Shown piece after piece: positions 1 to 8,289 of a stretch of DNA of 64,000 nucleotides. Under the pieces are notes generated by a model. It saw nothing but the letters and a program-made list of their open reading frames with translations, ran no database searches and was not told the DNA's origin. The stretch is from contig JAILKJ010000066.1 of the NCBI GenBank assembly GCA_024693845.1, forward strand, positions 1 to 64,000. Direction: 5' to 3'. A program made the translations under genes and the position numbers. This DNA comes from Lachnospiraceae bacterium. Its GTDB lineage: Bacteria; Bacillota; Clostridia; Lachnospirales; Lachnospiraceae. The stretch's first letter is position 1. The number at the start of each line of letters is the position of its first letter.

Positions 1-476
1 CTTTTGCCGAGGAGGAATACGCCATCGCCGTCAGCAAGGATAATCCCGCTCTCAAGGAGCAGATCAACACTGCTCTTGCCGAGCTTAAGGAAGAAGGAGT
101 GATAGACGATATCATTTCCAATTATATAGGATCTTCCAACAGAGGTGACCATCCTTATACCTCTCCCGAAGACGTTGACCGCTCCAAAGGGACCCTCACA
201 ATGGCAACGAATCCTTATTTCGCACCTTATGAGTACTATCAGAACTCAGTGATCATCGGAATAGATGTGGATCTGGCTCAAGCGATCTGCGACAAGCTTG
301 GGTATGAACTAGCGATTAAAGAGACCGAATTCGAAGATATCCCGGAAGCCGTTTCATCCGGTAAGGTCGATATGGGGATCGCAGCAATGAGCATAACCGA
401 GGATCGTCTCAAGATAATAGACTTTTCCGATCCCTATACCACCTCCTCTCAGGTGATCATCGTACGAAAAGATTAG
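1..476 (+). CDS. Amino-acid-type ABC transporter substrate-binding protein, 3' part
   Basis: The reading frame enters the window already open (in phase from base 3) and stops with TAG at 474-476. The first ~45 residues (AEEEYAIAVSKDNPAL, then ALAELKEEGVIDDI) look like the C-terminal end of a family 3 solute-binding domain. A polar linker follows, and then a second such domain starts: GTLTMATNPYFAPYEYY, GIDVDLAQAICDKLGYEL, VDMGIAAMSITEDR, IDFSDPYTTSSQVIIV. The protein then stops after only the first lobe of this second domain, about 95 residues instead of ~220. Such domains bind amino acids outside the cell for ABC importers, or act as sensor modules of kinases. The 5' part lies outside the window, so signal peptide, lipobox and full architecture are unknown. 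A terminator follows at once, so this is the last gene of its unit. Confidence 0.8.
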   Translation, partial: FAEEEYAIAVSKDNPALKEQINTALAELKEEGVIDDIISNYIGSSNRGDHPYTSPEDVDRSKGTLTMATNPYFAPYEYYQNSVIIGIDVDLAQAICDKLGYELAIKETEFEDIPEAVSSGKVDMGIAAMSITEDRLKIIDFSDPYTTSSQVIIVRKD

Positions 477-514
477 ATCATTTAGGATCAATCGAATAAA
501 ATATATCAAAACAG

Positions 515-550
515 AAATACCCTCTTTCGATCCGGAAGAGGGTATTTCTT
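515..550 (+). terminator. Rho-independent terminator after the binding-protein gene
   Basis: A perfect 12-bp inverted repeat (AAATACCCTCTT at 515-526, AAGAGGGTATTT at 536-547) with a 9-nt loop is followed by CTTATGTTATTT. It starts 38 bp after the stop codon of the preceding gene. Confidence 0.85.
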
Positions 551-878
551 ATGTTATTTAATTAATTCATATGATTATAAATACCGTTATTTCAACTGCT
601 ACTTATTGTACCGTTATTTATAATGCATGTTATCATTATATGTTATGTATCGGTCGTTTTGAGACACGCTTGTTTTATTTCGCATGGTTTTTATACGTGA
701 TCCAACCTAGCGATATGGGGCAAAAATGACAGGATTGACCAAAGTCGTAAAGTAGCATATGAAATCTTTCATTTTAGGCCAAATTGTGGATAACTTTGCA
801 GGATAACCATGCAAAACGACCCTTTTTATTCAAATCCGACAGCAAAATGCAAGTCCGTATGTCAGAAAAAATCAATGA
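551..878. other. AT-rich intergenic spacer with no gene recognised
   Basis: About 330 bp without a convincing reading frame or ribosome site. It holds an 11-bp direct repeat TACCGTTATTT (582-592 and 609-619), a small ATGAAATCTTTCAT palindrome near 766-779, and one exact DnaA-box-like 9-mer (TTATCCACA on the minus strand, 785-793). None of these adds up to an origin, riboswitch or RNA gene that I can recognise. Confidence 0.5.
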
Positions 879-1076
879 TCACATCTGGTGTTTAACGATC
901 AGATACTCATTGTCATAGGAATAATAGGAGCAATCCCGGAACTGATACGCTAAAAAACGCGCCATTTCATCCTCATCCAGGTTTTCCTGACAGGTGTAAC
1001 ATTCATAGTCCTCATCATAGATATAGTTAGAACAGGTGTCACAGTTCGATGTGTTATTTTTTGTTTTTTCCTTCAT
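879..1076 (-). CDS. Small cysteine-rich protein, DUF6472-like
   Basis: A 65-residue protein of unknown function. The sequence has two CxxC knuckles (CDTC at 12-15, CYTC at 26-29), a further Cys at 49, a strongly acidic centre (NLDEDEMARFL) and a C-terminal Tyr-rich stretch. This pattern, CxxC-x10-CxxC with DEDEMARFL, resembles small Lachnospiraceae proteins classed as DUF6472, and suggests a zinc-ribbon fold; zinc binding is inferred. It has an ATG start with a purine-rich stretch (AAAGGAAG) about 16 nt upstream, which is further than ideal. It stands alone between AT-rich spacers. Confidence 0.65.
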   Translation of the reverse strand: MKEKTKNNTSNCDTCSNYIYDEDYECYTCQENLDEDEMARFLAYQFRDCSYYSYDNEYLIVKHQM

Positions 1077-1161
1077 TTGGCGCTTTCTGCTTCCTTTCTT
1101 TGTAATATCGTATGTTATAATTAAATTTCCCGGTTTCGGGCGCTTCCAAATATCGCTCCTG

Positions 1162-1374
1162 CTATTCCTTCTCGCTGCTCCTCTGTCCTGATCCGGTGTT
1201 ATTTCTCTCGATCATCATCATCCGACATACTGCGTCGGATGAAATATCATATATTTTCATCAAGTTAACATAATTTATATTATGCAAACTAGCATCATTT
1301 CGCTCCAACGCATTAATCGGATATATTAATTCATCATTTAATATTTCATTCTCTAAAAAACGAATTTGCTCCAA
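1162..1374 (-). CDS. Possible small hypothetical protein (70 aa, TTG start)
   Basis: A 70-residue frame starting with TTG and only a weak ribosome site (GAGATTGGATTT just upstream). The first ~50 residues have protein-like composition with predicted helices (YPINALERNDASL, YVNLMKIYDISSDAVCRMM); the last 20 are low-complexity polar. I do not recognise a family. It could be a small real gene, the remains of a longer gene, or chance. It lies between the DUF6472-like gene and a terminator hairpin. Confidence 0.25.
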   Translation of the reverse strand: MEQIRFLENEILNDELIYPINALERNDASLHNINYVNLMKIYDISSDAVCRMMMIERNNTGSGQRSSEKE

Positions 1375-1403
1375 AATCCAATCTCATGTTTCTTAAAACA
1401 AAC

Positions 1404-1430
1404 ATGCCGACGACATTACGTCATCGGCAT
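1404..1430. terminator. Terminator hairpin, usable in both directions
   Basis: The stem ATGCCGACGAC / GTCATCGGCAT (1404-1414 and 1420-1430) has one G-T-type mismatch and a 5-nt loop. On the minus strand it is followed by GTTTGTTTTAAG, so it can end the spermidine-synthase-like transcript. On the plus strand it is followed by TATTATAAC. Confidence 0.7.
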
Positions 1431-1531
1431 TATTATAACACATATTGTTGTCTTATCAACCCAAATCCACAAAATCTTGTATCATCTGTTATTCCCGGCA
1501 TAAAATCCTTTTGCCGCAGATGAACAATTAT

Positions 1532-3328
1532 TCAAAGCACCTCCAGAAGCCCTTTCAGGCCGTCCTGCTGGTAGATATCCTTGTAATATGACACTTCATC
1601 CCGGATCAGATCGTCGATCACCTGCATTCCCAGCAGTTCTACAGGCGCCTTATCATCTGTCAGGATATAGGAACCGCCTTCGTATTCAACAAGTTCGCCT
1701 TCCACTCTCTGCATCATGGCGATCAGCTGTGCATCATCCTCCGTAAGATCTGTGTCGGAATATGATTCAAGTGCCTTCTGCATTCTTTCTCCTATGTCAG
1801 ATCCGCAGCAGGCAAACAGTTCCCGATTGGTGGACCCCTTCACGTCAGCCGTATATACGCTGTCAAATACGCCTGCAATGGTATCGGAGAGGTACTCGTT
1901 GATATTCCCCTCCTTCTGCCCTCTCATGTTCATATTCACCACCATAACACCGTCTTCCTTAAGATGGTCCCTTACCATGGTAAAAAACTCCACAGAGGAC
2001 ATTTGAAAGGGTATGGTGATATCCTGATAGGCATCCACCATGATCACATCGTATTTGCCCTTATCAGCGGCCAGATAGGCCCTTCCGTCGTAGGTGGTGA
2101 CCTTCGTATCTTCGGATAAGGCAAAATACTCGTGCGCCAGGTCCGTGATCTTCTCATCGATCTCCACGCCCTCCACATGGATCCCGTCAAAATACCTATG
2201 ACACTGGGTTGCAAAGGTGCCGGTTCCCATTCCGAGTATGAGGATATCTGTCGAATCCTTTGCCCTCGCACCCGCCATCAGTGGCGCTGCCATGGCATAA
2301 TCATAATACATCCCCGTAAGGCTCTTTTCCTTACGATAGACAGATTGGACACCGAACAGCACATTAGTGGACAGAACCGCCTTCTGATCGTCCTCATAGA
2401 CCTGCAGGTAATTATATACCGACTCCCCTTCATAGGTCAGATCTTCCTGCCAGAAGGCGAAACTGCTCTCATGGCCAAATACGCAGCATGCAGCGAAGAT
2501 CACGATCCCAAGCGTGATCCTGAGCTTATTTTTCGCGTCGGATTCGCTTGTTTTCCCCTTCCTTTTCTCTGGCTTCTGTTCTTTCGGCTCAACATCCTGT
2601 TTTTCTTCTGTCTCTTTTCCACCCTTTTCTTCCGGTTCACCCTCAGCGGTTTCCTTCAAACCACTCTCAGATCGTTCTTCTGCCCGGCCCTCACTATCAT
2701 TTCCCTGCACTCGGGGGCTCACGAAATACAGCAAGCAAAGCACCAAAAGTACCCCGGAGAACAGCAAAAAGGTGATGGCCGTCCCCACCGCCGGTATGGT
2801 CACGAAGGTGGGCAGAAAGGTCCCCAGGATGCTTCCGATGGTATTGGCCGCATTCAGCTTACCGACCACACTTCCGCCCTCATCCAGGGATTCTACGGTG
2901 AATTTCACCAGGGACGGCGTTACGGTCCCCAGCAGAAACAGCGGAAATACAAAGACCAGCATGCAGGCCACAAAAGCCGCCACCACCAGATAATTACTGT
3001 TGATGGTAAAGATCAGCAGCCCCGATACCGCCAAAATGACGTATTTTCCCACTGCGGGGATCAGCGCGATCCAGCATGCCGCCACAATGATCCTGGCATA
3101 CAGCTTGTCCGGATCGGGATTCTGATCCGCCTTTCTGCCTCCGTAAAGGTTCCCGAGGGCCATGGCGATCATAATGGTCCCGATGATGATCGTCCACACG
3201 ATCTGGGAAGATGAAAAATAAGGAGCAAGTAATCTGCTCGCTCCCAATTCAACCGCCATCACGCTCATTCCCGCAAAGAACTCCGTTACATACAGATATC
3301 CCTTATTGCGAAGTATTCTTCTGTTCAT
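1532..3328 (-). CDS. Membrane protein with C-terminal spermidine-synthase-like methyltransferase domain
   Basis: The start is placed at the ATG at 3326-3328, which has GGAGGAAAGGA upstream; an in-frame TTG 16 codons earlier has only a weak site. Residues ~1-215 hold about seven hydrophobic segments of the type found in fused MFS/spermidine synthase proteins (FFAGMSVMAVELGASRLLAP, LGTVTPSLVKF, NAANTIGSILGTFLP). A 60-residue Glu/Lys-rich linker and one more hydrophobic segment follow. The C-terminal ~300 residues are the spermidine-synthase fold: ILILGMGTGTFATQ (SAM/dcSAM loop), VEGVEIDEKI and YDVIMVDAYQD. The aminopropyl-transfer DAYQ position is kept, but activity on polyamines is not assured, and many fused members have unknown substrates. 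No polyamine genes lie nearby. It is transcribed after the diguanylate cyclase gene and ends at the hairpin near 1404. Confidence 0.8.
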   Translation of the reverse strand: MNRRILRNKGYLYVTEFFAGMSVMAVELGASRLLAPYFSSSQIVWTIIIGTIMIAMALGNLYGGRKADQNPDPDKLYARIIVAACWIALIPAVGKYVILAVSGLLIFTINSNYLVVAAFVACMLVFVFPLFLLGTVTPSLVKFTVESLDEGGSVVGKLNAANTIGSILGTFLPTFVTIPAVGTAITFLLFSGVLLVLCLLYFVSPRVQGNDSEGRAEERSESGLKETAEGEPEEKGGKETEEKQDVEPKEQKPEKRKGKTSESDAKNKLRITLGIVIFAACCVFGHESSFAFWQEDLTYEGESVYNYLQVYEDDQKAVLSTNVLFGVQSVYRKEKSLTGMYYDYAMAAPLMAGARAKDSTDILILGMGTGTFATQCHRYFDGIHVEGVEIDEKITDLAHEYFALSEDTKVTTYDGRAYLAADKGKYDVIMVDAYQDITIPFQMSSVEFFTMVRDHLKEDGVMVVNMNMRGQKEGNINEYLSDTIAGVFDSVYTADVKGSTNRELFACCGSDIGERMQKALESYSDTDLTEDDAQLIAMMQRVEGELVEYEGGSYILTDDKAPVELLGMQVIDDLIRDEVSYYKDIYQQDGLKGLLEVL

Positions 3329-3391
3329 TCCCTGTATTCCTTTCCTCCATCCTTTTCTCCGGATAAGATAGAACAATATTCCATGATCCTG

Positions 3392-5017
3392 TCAACGATT
3401 TGACTTTCTCCTGTCGTGGATCTCGTGATATTTCTTCTTTTGTACATACATCCGCTCATCGGCTGCATGGAAAAGATCCCTTAATGCCGGCTTATCCAGC
3501 TCATCGGAGAATACCATTCCGACGCAGTAACTGACTTCGGGGCCCATGCTGGATGCATTGTGCATCTGAACACCGATCTCGATCCTGCTGAGCATCTTTT
3601 TAACCTTTTCCTTTTCCACATCCTGCAGATAGAGAATGAACTCATCCCCGCCGTAGCGCCCGATAAAGCCCTGAGCCGGCGCTTCGGCCTTCAGGATGCT
3701 CACAAAGGAAAGGATCATCTGGTCTCCCACTTCATGACCGTATGTGTCATTGGTAGTCTTTAAGTCGTTCAGATCAAACAGGGCGAATGCCGACAGGGTC
3801 TTGATCTGAACATCGCTTTTCAGCAGCTCGTTACACCGGCTTCTGTTGAACACGCCGGTGAACAGGTCTCTGTTCGCCCTCTGCATCAGCTGCTTGTTAT
3901 TGTAAAATCCCACAAAAATGAAGTAACTCAGGAAGGCAACCACCATGAACAGGATGCTGCCGGAATCTCCGTAGATATAGAACACCACCAGATCCACCAG
4001 CGCTCCGAGTACACAGAAGGCCAAAAACAGGACTGCCATCCTCACCCGGGGATTTTCTCTCTCCGTCATCCAGGCCCGTCCACAGGCAAGAATAATGGCC
4101 AATACGCTGCAGATCACGCTGCAATGGGACAGAACCAGGCTTTCCCTGTATTCCAATATTCCGAGAAGTTGCAGAACAAGGCTGGTCATACTCATCAATA
4201 CGGCAAAACCGCCCGCATACTCCAACACCGGGAAGCCCTTAAGCCTTGTCTGTTTTCTCATATAGTTTACAATAGGGAAAATGCAAAGCGAAAGCATACA
4301 GATGGATATGGTGGATATGGCCATAGGGCTGACCCCGAACATCAAAGGCGCATACTTGCTGTCCAGGATCTTCCAGATCCCGATCATAATGGCAAAAAGT
4401 CCCAGATATCCGTTCGCGGCTCCATCCTGCTTGCGAATTAGCCGCATAATGGACGAAACCACCAGAACTATGCCGCAGATGACCATCATAAAGCAGATGA
4501 GCAGATTGAGGACGTTCTCCTGCAAAAGACTGCGATAGAGCTGCAGCCGGGATCCGAAATAAAAGGTCTGGGGGCAATTGATAAAGGGTTCGTACAAGGG
4601 TTCCAGGTCCACGGTGATCTCCTTGCCATCATCGCTTTGCTTCAGAGGTTCCATCACCCAGACACTTCCTACAGTATGTATAAAACGGTTATCCTTCTTC
4701 ACCCTGAGGGTGTAGATCTGTTCCCCATCCACATAGATCCTGACATTGTTATGTACGGAATAAAAACAGATAAAATCGTTATACCCGTTTCCCTCCCACT
4801 TCAGATGAAAACGGCTGATGACGCCAAGAGCGGCGTCAGGATCCTCTACCTGCTCCGGCATAACGTTCTTGTAGACCCGCATATTCCAGGAGGGGCGGAC
4901 CGAAAAAGATTCAACCCCTTCAAATATAGTTATGTAAACCAAAAAAGCGACAGCCGCAGCCATCGTCACAAAGTACAGGATCGTTATATATCTGTTTAAT
5001 TTCGAACCTGATCTCAT
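3392..5017 (-). CDS. Membrane diguanylate cyclase with extracellular sensor and 7-TM region
   Basis: 541 residues. There is an N-terminal TM (~12-30), then a ~150-residue presumed extracellular beta-rich domain (VRIYVDGEQIYTL), then seven hydrophobic segments (~170-370) and a C-terminal GGDEF domain. This layout resembles 7TMR-DISM sensors. The GGDEF domain has FALFDLNDLKTTNDTYGHEVGDQM and an intact GGDEF at residues 456-460, so it should make cyclic di-GMP from two GTP at the inner membrane face. The RxxD inhibitory site five residues ahead of GGDEF is absent, so product inhibition by that route is not expected. The ligand is unknown. It may be co-transcribed with the downstream spermidine-synthase-like gene. 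Confidence 0.9.
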   Translation of the reverse strand: MRSGSKLNRYITILYFVTMAAAVAFLVYITIFEGVESFSVRPSWNMRVYKNVMPEQVEDPDAALGVISRFHLKWEGNGYNDFICFYSVHNNVRIYVDGEQIYTLRVKKDNRFIHTVGSVWVMEPLKQSDDGKEITVDLEPLYEPFINCPQTFYFGSRLQLYRSLLQENVLNLLICFMMVICGIVLVVSSIMRLIRKQDGAANGYLGLFAIMIGIWKILDSKYAPLMFGVSPMAISTISICMLSLCIFPIVNYMRKQTRLKGFPVLEYAGGFAVLMSMTSLVLQLLGILEYRESLVLSHCSVICSVLAIILACGRAWMTERENPRVRMAVLFLAFCVLGALVDLVVFYIYGDSGSILFMVVAFLSYFIFVGFYNNKQLMQRANRDLFTGVFNRSRCNELLKSDVQIKTLSAFALFDLNDLKTTNDTYGHEVGDQMILSFVSILKAEAPAQGFIGRYGGDEFILYLQDVEKEKVKKMLSRIEIGVQMHNASSMGPEVSYCVGMVFSDELDKPALRDLFHAADERMYVQKKKYHEIHDRRKSNR

Positions 5018-5062
5018 ACCTTCTCACATCCCCATGATCCGGTCCTTTGCGGTCCGGATGCC

Positions 5063-5108
5063 GAAAACAAAACGGACACGGCTGCGGCCCCCCGCCGCAA
5101 CCGGTCCG
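5063..5108 (-). terminator. Terminator of the OFA transporter gene
   Basis: On the minus strand a GC-rich stem (CGGACCGG..GCGGC against GCCGCAGCCG.GTCCG, 5073-5108, loop of G residues) is followed by TTTTGTTTT. It starts 11 bp past the stop codon of the transporter. Confidence 0.8.
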
Positions 5109-5119
5109 ATAAAAAGTTC

Positions 5120-6463
5120 TTAAGCCTTCTTAGACTTATCCGTAGGCTTAACCAGTACCAGACACAGTACCAGTGCCACGATGTAAAGTGCGATGGTGAA
5201 GAACAGCACGTTCTGATAACCCACGGGGTTGATCATGATGGCCTTGCCGGATGCATCCGTGCCGTGCTCGATGAACTCGCCGGTGTGATTTACGATATAA
5301 CTTGCCACCTGGTTACCGGTCAGTCCCGCAAAAGCCCATGCGGAAAGGGTGATACCGTGGATCGCGGAGATACTGCCCATTCCGTAGTGATCGGAAAGCA
5401 GCGTCGGTACGTTGGAAAAGCCGCCGCCGTAGCCTGCGTTTACGATGAAGATCAGTGCCAGTACCAGGAATACCAGAAGGCCGTTGCCCTCTCCGTTCTT
5501 GATACCGCCGGTCAGCATTACAAGAGCCGTGAACGCGATGGACAGGATGAAGATCATCTTGTAGATGGTGTTACGATCCTTCATGGTATCTGCCCATGCG
5601 GAAAAGCCGAGACGTCCGCCGGCATTGAAGATAGCAGAGATCGTGGAGATGATACCTACCGAAGCGGCAAGTCCGATACACTTCACGATCATTTTTTCCT
5701 GAGAGATCAGTGCCAGACCGCAGGTGATGTTGATGTAGAACATTACCCAGATACCGATATAGTTGGTGATGGGCTTGGTCTTAAGCACTTCCAAGATCTT
5801 GGGCTTCTCTGCGTCGTTCTGGGGCTCATGCCAGTCAGCAGGCTTAGCCAGAAGAAGATGGCCCACAAACATCATTACAAAATATACAGCTGCAAGGATC
5901 ATGAACATCTTGTAGATGCCACCCTCGCCCAAGTTCTCCAGCATAGCCTGCATGATGGGGCTTGCGATGGCCTTGGCAGCGCCGAAGCCCGCAACCGCAA
6001 GACCTGTAGCCAGACCCTTACGATCCTGGAACCAGAGCATCAGGGTCTTAACCGGGGAAAGATAACCGGTACCCAGACCGACACCCATGATGAAACCATA
6101 GCTTAAATAGATACCGATCAGTGCCACGGGGCTGTGCTGATGGGTTCCGCCGTACATGATGAACACGCCGGTCAGAAGCATACCTGCCGCAAAACAGATC
6201 GTTGCGATGAGGGAGGATTTATGGATATCCTTCTCAACGATATTACCGAGAAACGCAGCCGACATGCCGAGGAAGAAAATGGCAAAGGAAAATGCCCACT
6301 CCGTAGCCGCCTTGGAATAGCCGATATAATCCGCTATCTCCTGGGAAAAGATGGACCAGCAGTATACCGTACCGATACTGCAGTGCAGAAGCAGCGCGGG
6401 GATCGCAGCTCTGATCCACTTATTCTCCCGCCAGCCGCCGGACTTTGTTTGACTTTCACTCAT
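5120..6463 (-). CDS. OFA-family MFS transporter (oxalate/formate antiporter-like)
   Basis: 447 residues with about 12 membrane segments. OFA-type sequence is seen in the first helix (GTVYCWSIFSQEIADYIG), in GVGLGTGYLSPVKTLMLWF between helices 4 and 5, and in DRKGLATGLAVAGFGAAK. The family includes the oxalate/formate antiporter, but most members carry other monocarboxylates or are uncharacterised, and no oxalate-degrading genes lie here, so the substrate is open. The start is the ATG at 6461-6463, 11 nt after AAGGAG; an in-frame GTG four codons earlier sits directly against that site and is unlikely. It is divergent from glnA with ~130 bp of promoter space and ends in a strong terminator. Confidence 0.85.
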   Translation of the reverse strand: MSESQTKSGGWRENKWIRAAIPALLLHCSIGTVYCWSIFSQEIADYIGYSKAATEWAFSFAIFFLGMSAAFLGNIVEKDIHKSSLIATICFAAGMLLTGVFIMYGGTHQHSPVALIGIYLSYGFIMGVGLGTGYLSPVKTLMLWFQDRKGLATGLAVAGFGAAKAIASPIMQAMLENLGEGGIYKMFMILAAVYFVMMFVGHLLLAKPADWHEPQNDAEKPKILEVLKTKPITNYIGIWVMFYINITCGLALISQEKMIVKCIGLAASVGIISTISAIFNAGGRLGFSAWADTMKDRNTIYKMIFILSIAFTALVMLTGGIKNGEGNGLLVFLVLALIFIVNAGYGGGFSNVPTLLSDHYGMGSISAIHGITLSAWAFAGLTGNQVASYIVNHTGEFIEHGTDASGKAIMINPVGYQNVLFFTIALYIVALVLCLVLVKPTDKSKKA

Positions 6464-6594
6464 TGTTTTACACACTCCTTTTGAAATTTATAAAAATATC
6501 CCTTCGGATCATTCGCACAGAAAACCTTGATTTCTGCACAGTTATAGTTATTTTATCACAATCGCACCACCCCCGCAAGGTGGCAAAAAATAGA

Positions 6595-6623
6595 TTTTCA
6601 AAGGCTTTTCCATCATGTATAAT
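6595..6623 (+). promoter_or_regulatory. Sigma-A-type promoter for glnA
   Basis: TTTTCA (6595-6600), 17-bp spacer, perfect TATAAT (6618-6623), 49 bp upstream of the glnA start codon. A short CCACC/GGTGG hairpin lies just upstream. I see no clear regulator box. Confidence 0.65.
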
Positions 6624-6671
6624 TTGATCAACGGCAGTAGAAATGCCAAAAACCGGAAGGAGGATATTTCT

Positions 6672-8102
6672 ATGGCAAAGACGCTGGAGGATATCAAGAA
6701 ACTGATAACCGAGGAAGAAATTCAGATCGTGGATTTCAAACTCACGGACATCGACGGCAGATGGCGTCACCTGTCCATCCCCGCCGAGAGGCTCACCGAG
6801 GATACCATGGAGCACGGTATCGGCTTCGACGGTTCCAATTACGGCTATGCGCCGGTGGAGAACAGTGATATGGTCTTCATCCCCGTACTGGATTCCGCCG
6901 TGATCGACACCTATGCCCAGATCCCCACCCTCTCCATGATCGGGGACGTTCGGGTCATCGACCTGCCTGAGAACAGGCCTTTTGACCAGTACCCGCGCAA
7001 CGTGGCCATCCGGGCTCTGGACTACATGAAGGAGCTGGGGATTGCGGATCAGATGCTGATCGGTCCCGAGTACGAATTCTACATCTTTGACAATGTATAT
7101 TTTGACGTAACTTCCCACCATGTTTCATCGGAGCTGTTCTCTTCCCAAGCTCTCTGGGCTGCCGATGATGACGACAACAACTTCGGCTACCAGGTGCATC
7201 CTCACAAGGGATATCACACTGCCCTTCCCATGGACGTGAACAATGACCTTCGAAGCCGCATGTGCCTTTCCATGAAGGACTGGGGCATCAAAGTAAAATA
7301 CCACCATCCCGAGGTTGGCGGCAGCGGTCAGATGGAGATCGAAGTGGAGCTGGGTGATATGCTGAAGCTGGCCGACGATACCATGAGTGCTAAATACGTG
7401 ATCAAAAATGAAGCCGTAGCGGATAGCTGCACTGCCACCTTCATGCCCAAGCCCATGGCGGGTGAGGCAGGAAACGGCATGCATGTCCATATGCTCCTTT
7501 TAAAGAACGGCAAGCCCGTCTTCTATGATCCGGAAGGCTATGCACAGCTGAGCAAAGAGGCTCACTGGTTCATGGGCGGCCTTCTTACCCACGCAAGAGC
7601 CCTTTGCGCCATCACCAATCCCTCTACCAACTCCTACAAGAGACTGGTTCCCGGATTTGAGGCACCTGTGACCATCGGGTATGCCATGGCTAACCGCAGC
7701 GCCGTGATCCGTATCCCCGCTTACGCAAAAGCGCCCACCGCAAAGCGTTTTGAGCTCCGCAATCCCGACGCCACCTGCAATCCCTACTACGCTTACGCAG
7801 CGATCCTCATGGCAGGTCTGGACGGTATCAAGAAGCAGATCGATCCCCATGCGGCAGGCTGGGGTCCTTACGACTTCAATCTCTATGAGCTTTCCGATGA
7901 GGAAAAAGCTAAGCTCACCGGTCTTCCCACCTCCCTGGAGGAAGCCATCAAAGCTCTGGAGGAGGATCACGAATTCCTGACCCAGGGAGGCGTCTTCCCC
8001 GAAAGACTCTTAAATCAGCTCATCAAGCGTGAAAAAGCAACCGCGGATGAGATCGCGAAGATACCGCATCCTGCAGAGTTTGCACACTACTACGATCTCT
8101 GA
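6672..8102 (+). CDS. glnA: Glutamine synthetase, type I
   Basis: 476 residues. It makes glutamine from glutamate, ammonia and ATP in the cytoplasm, the main nitrogen assimilation step. Family signatures appear in order: GFDGSNYGYAPVENSDM (beta-grasp), GPEYEFYIFD (metal site), GNGMHVHMLL, NPSTNSYKRLVPGFEAPV, RSAVIRIP and KRFELRNPDATCNPYYAYAA. Near the C-terminus NLYELSDEE matches the segment that carries the adenylylated Tyr in GSI-beta enzymes. Whether it is modified cannot be told, and no adenylyltransferase is nearby. The ATG at 6672 follows AAGGAGG by 8 nt; an in-frame ATG 19 codons upstream lacks a comparable site. It is a single-gene unit with its own promoter and terminator. Confidence 0.95.
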   Translation: MAKTLEDIKKLITEEEIQIVDFKLTDIDGRWRHLSIPAERLTEDTMEHGIGFDGSNYGYAPVENSDMVFIPVLDSAVIDTYAQIPTLSMIGDVRVIDLPENRPFDQYPRNVAIRALDYMKELGIADQMLIGPEYEFYIFDNVYFDVTSHHVSSELFSSQALWAADDDDNNFGYQVHPHKGYHTALPMDVNNDLRSRMCLSMKDWGIKVKYHHPEVGGSGQMEIEVELGDMLKLADDTMSAKYVIKNEAVADSCTATFMPKPMAGEAGNGMHVHMLLLKNGKPVFYDPEGYAQLSKEAHWFMGGLLTHARALCAITNPSTNSYKRLVPGFEAPVTIGYAMANRSAVIRIPAYAKAPTAKRFELRNPDATCNPYYAYAAILMAGLDGIKKQIDPHAAGWGPYDFNLYELSDEEKAKLTGLPTSLEEAIKALEEDHEFLTQGGVFPERLLNQLIKREKATADEIAKIPHPAEFAHYYDL

Positions 8103-8120
8103 TTCACAGTAGAATATGTG

Positions 8121-8160
8121 AAAAGGCAGCCTGCAAGCTTGCTTGCATAGGCTGCCTTTT
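8121..8160. terminator. Bidirectional terminator between glnA and the ACT gene
   Basis: AAAAGGCAGCCT(GCAAGC..GCTTGC)ATAGGCTGCCTTTT forms a long stem flanked by A and T tracts on both sides. It can therefore stop glnA on the plus strand and the iorA-to-ACT operon on the minus strand. Confidence 0.85.
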
Positions 8161-8161
8161 T

Positions 8162-8277
8162 ATATATTCGTACTTGCGAAGCAAGAGGTCTTCCACCACA
8201 GCGAGCAATCAGTTGCGTAGCAACAGTTGAGTGCGAAGCACGGGATTGCGAGCTTGGTGCGTAGACCTCTGTGAATC
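8162..8277. repeat. Nested inverted-repeat element with three GNA-loop mini-hairpins
   Basis: Three short perfect hairpins with trinucleotide loops lie here: CTTGC-GAA-GCAAG (8173-8185), GTTGC-GTA-GCAAC (8212-8224) and GTGC-GAA-GCAC (8231-8241). They sit in larger arms: AGAGGTCT (8184-8191) pairs with AGACCTCT (8263-8270), and GCAATC (8205-8210) pairs with GATTGC (8244-8249). A further pair, GATTCACAG at 8101-8109 (overlapping the glnA stop) and CTGTGAATC at 8269-8277, brackets the whole stretch including the terminator. It has no coding potential. It could be a dispersed palindromic element or a structured RNA; no second copy was noticed in the window. Confidence 0.6.
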
Positions 8278-8289
8278 ACTTCAGTTGCC

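Noticed and set aside
785..793. Exact DnaA-box 9-mer TTATCCACA on the minus strand in an AT-rich spacer
   Set aside because: Only one box, no clustered repeats and no dnaA, dnaN or rep gene nearby; a single match in 64 kb can be chance.
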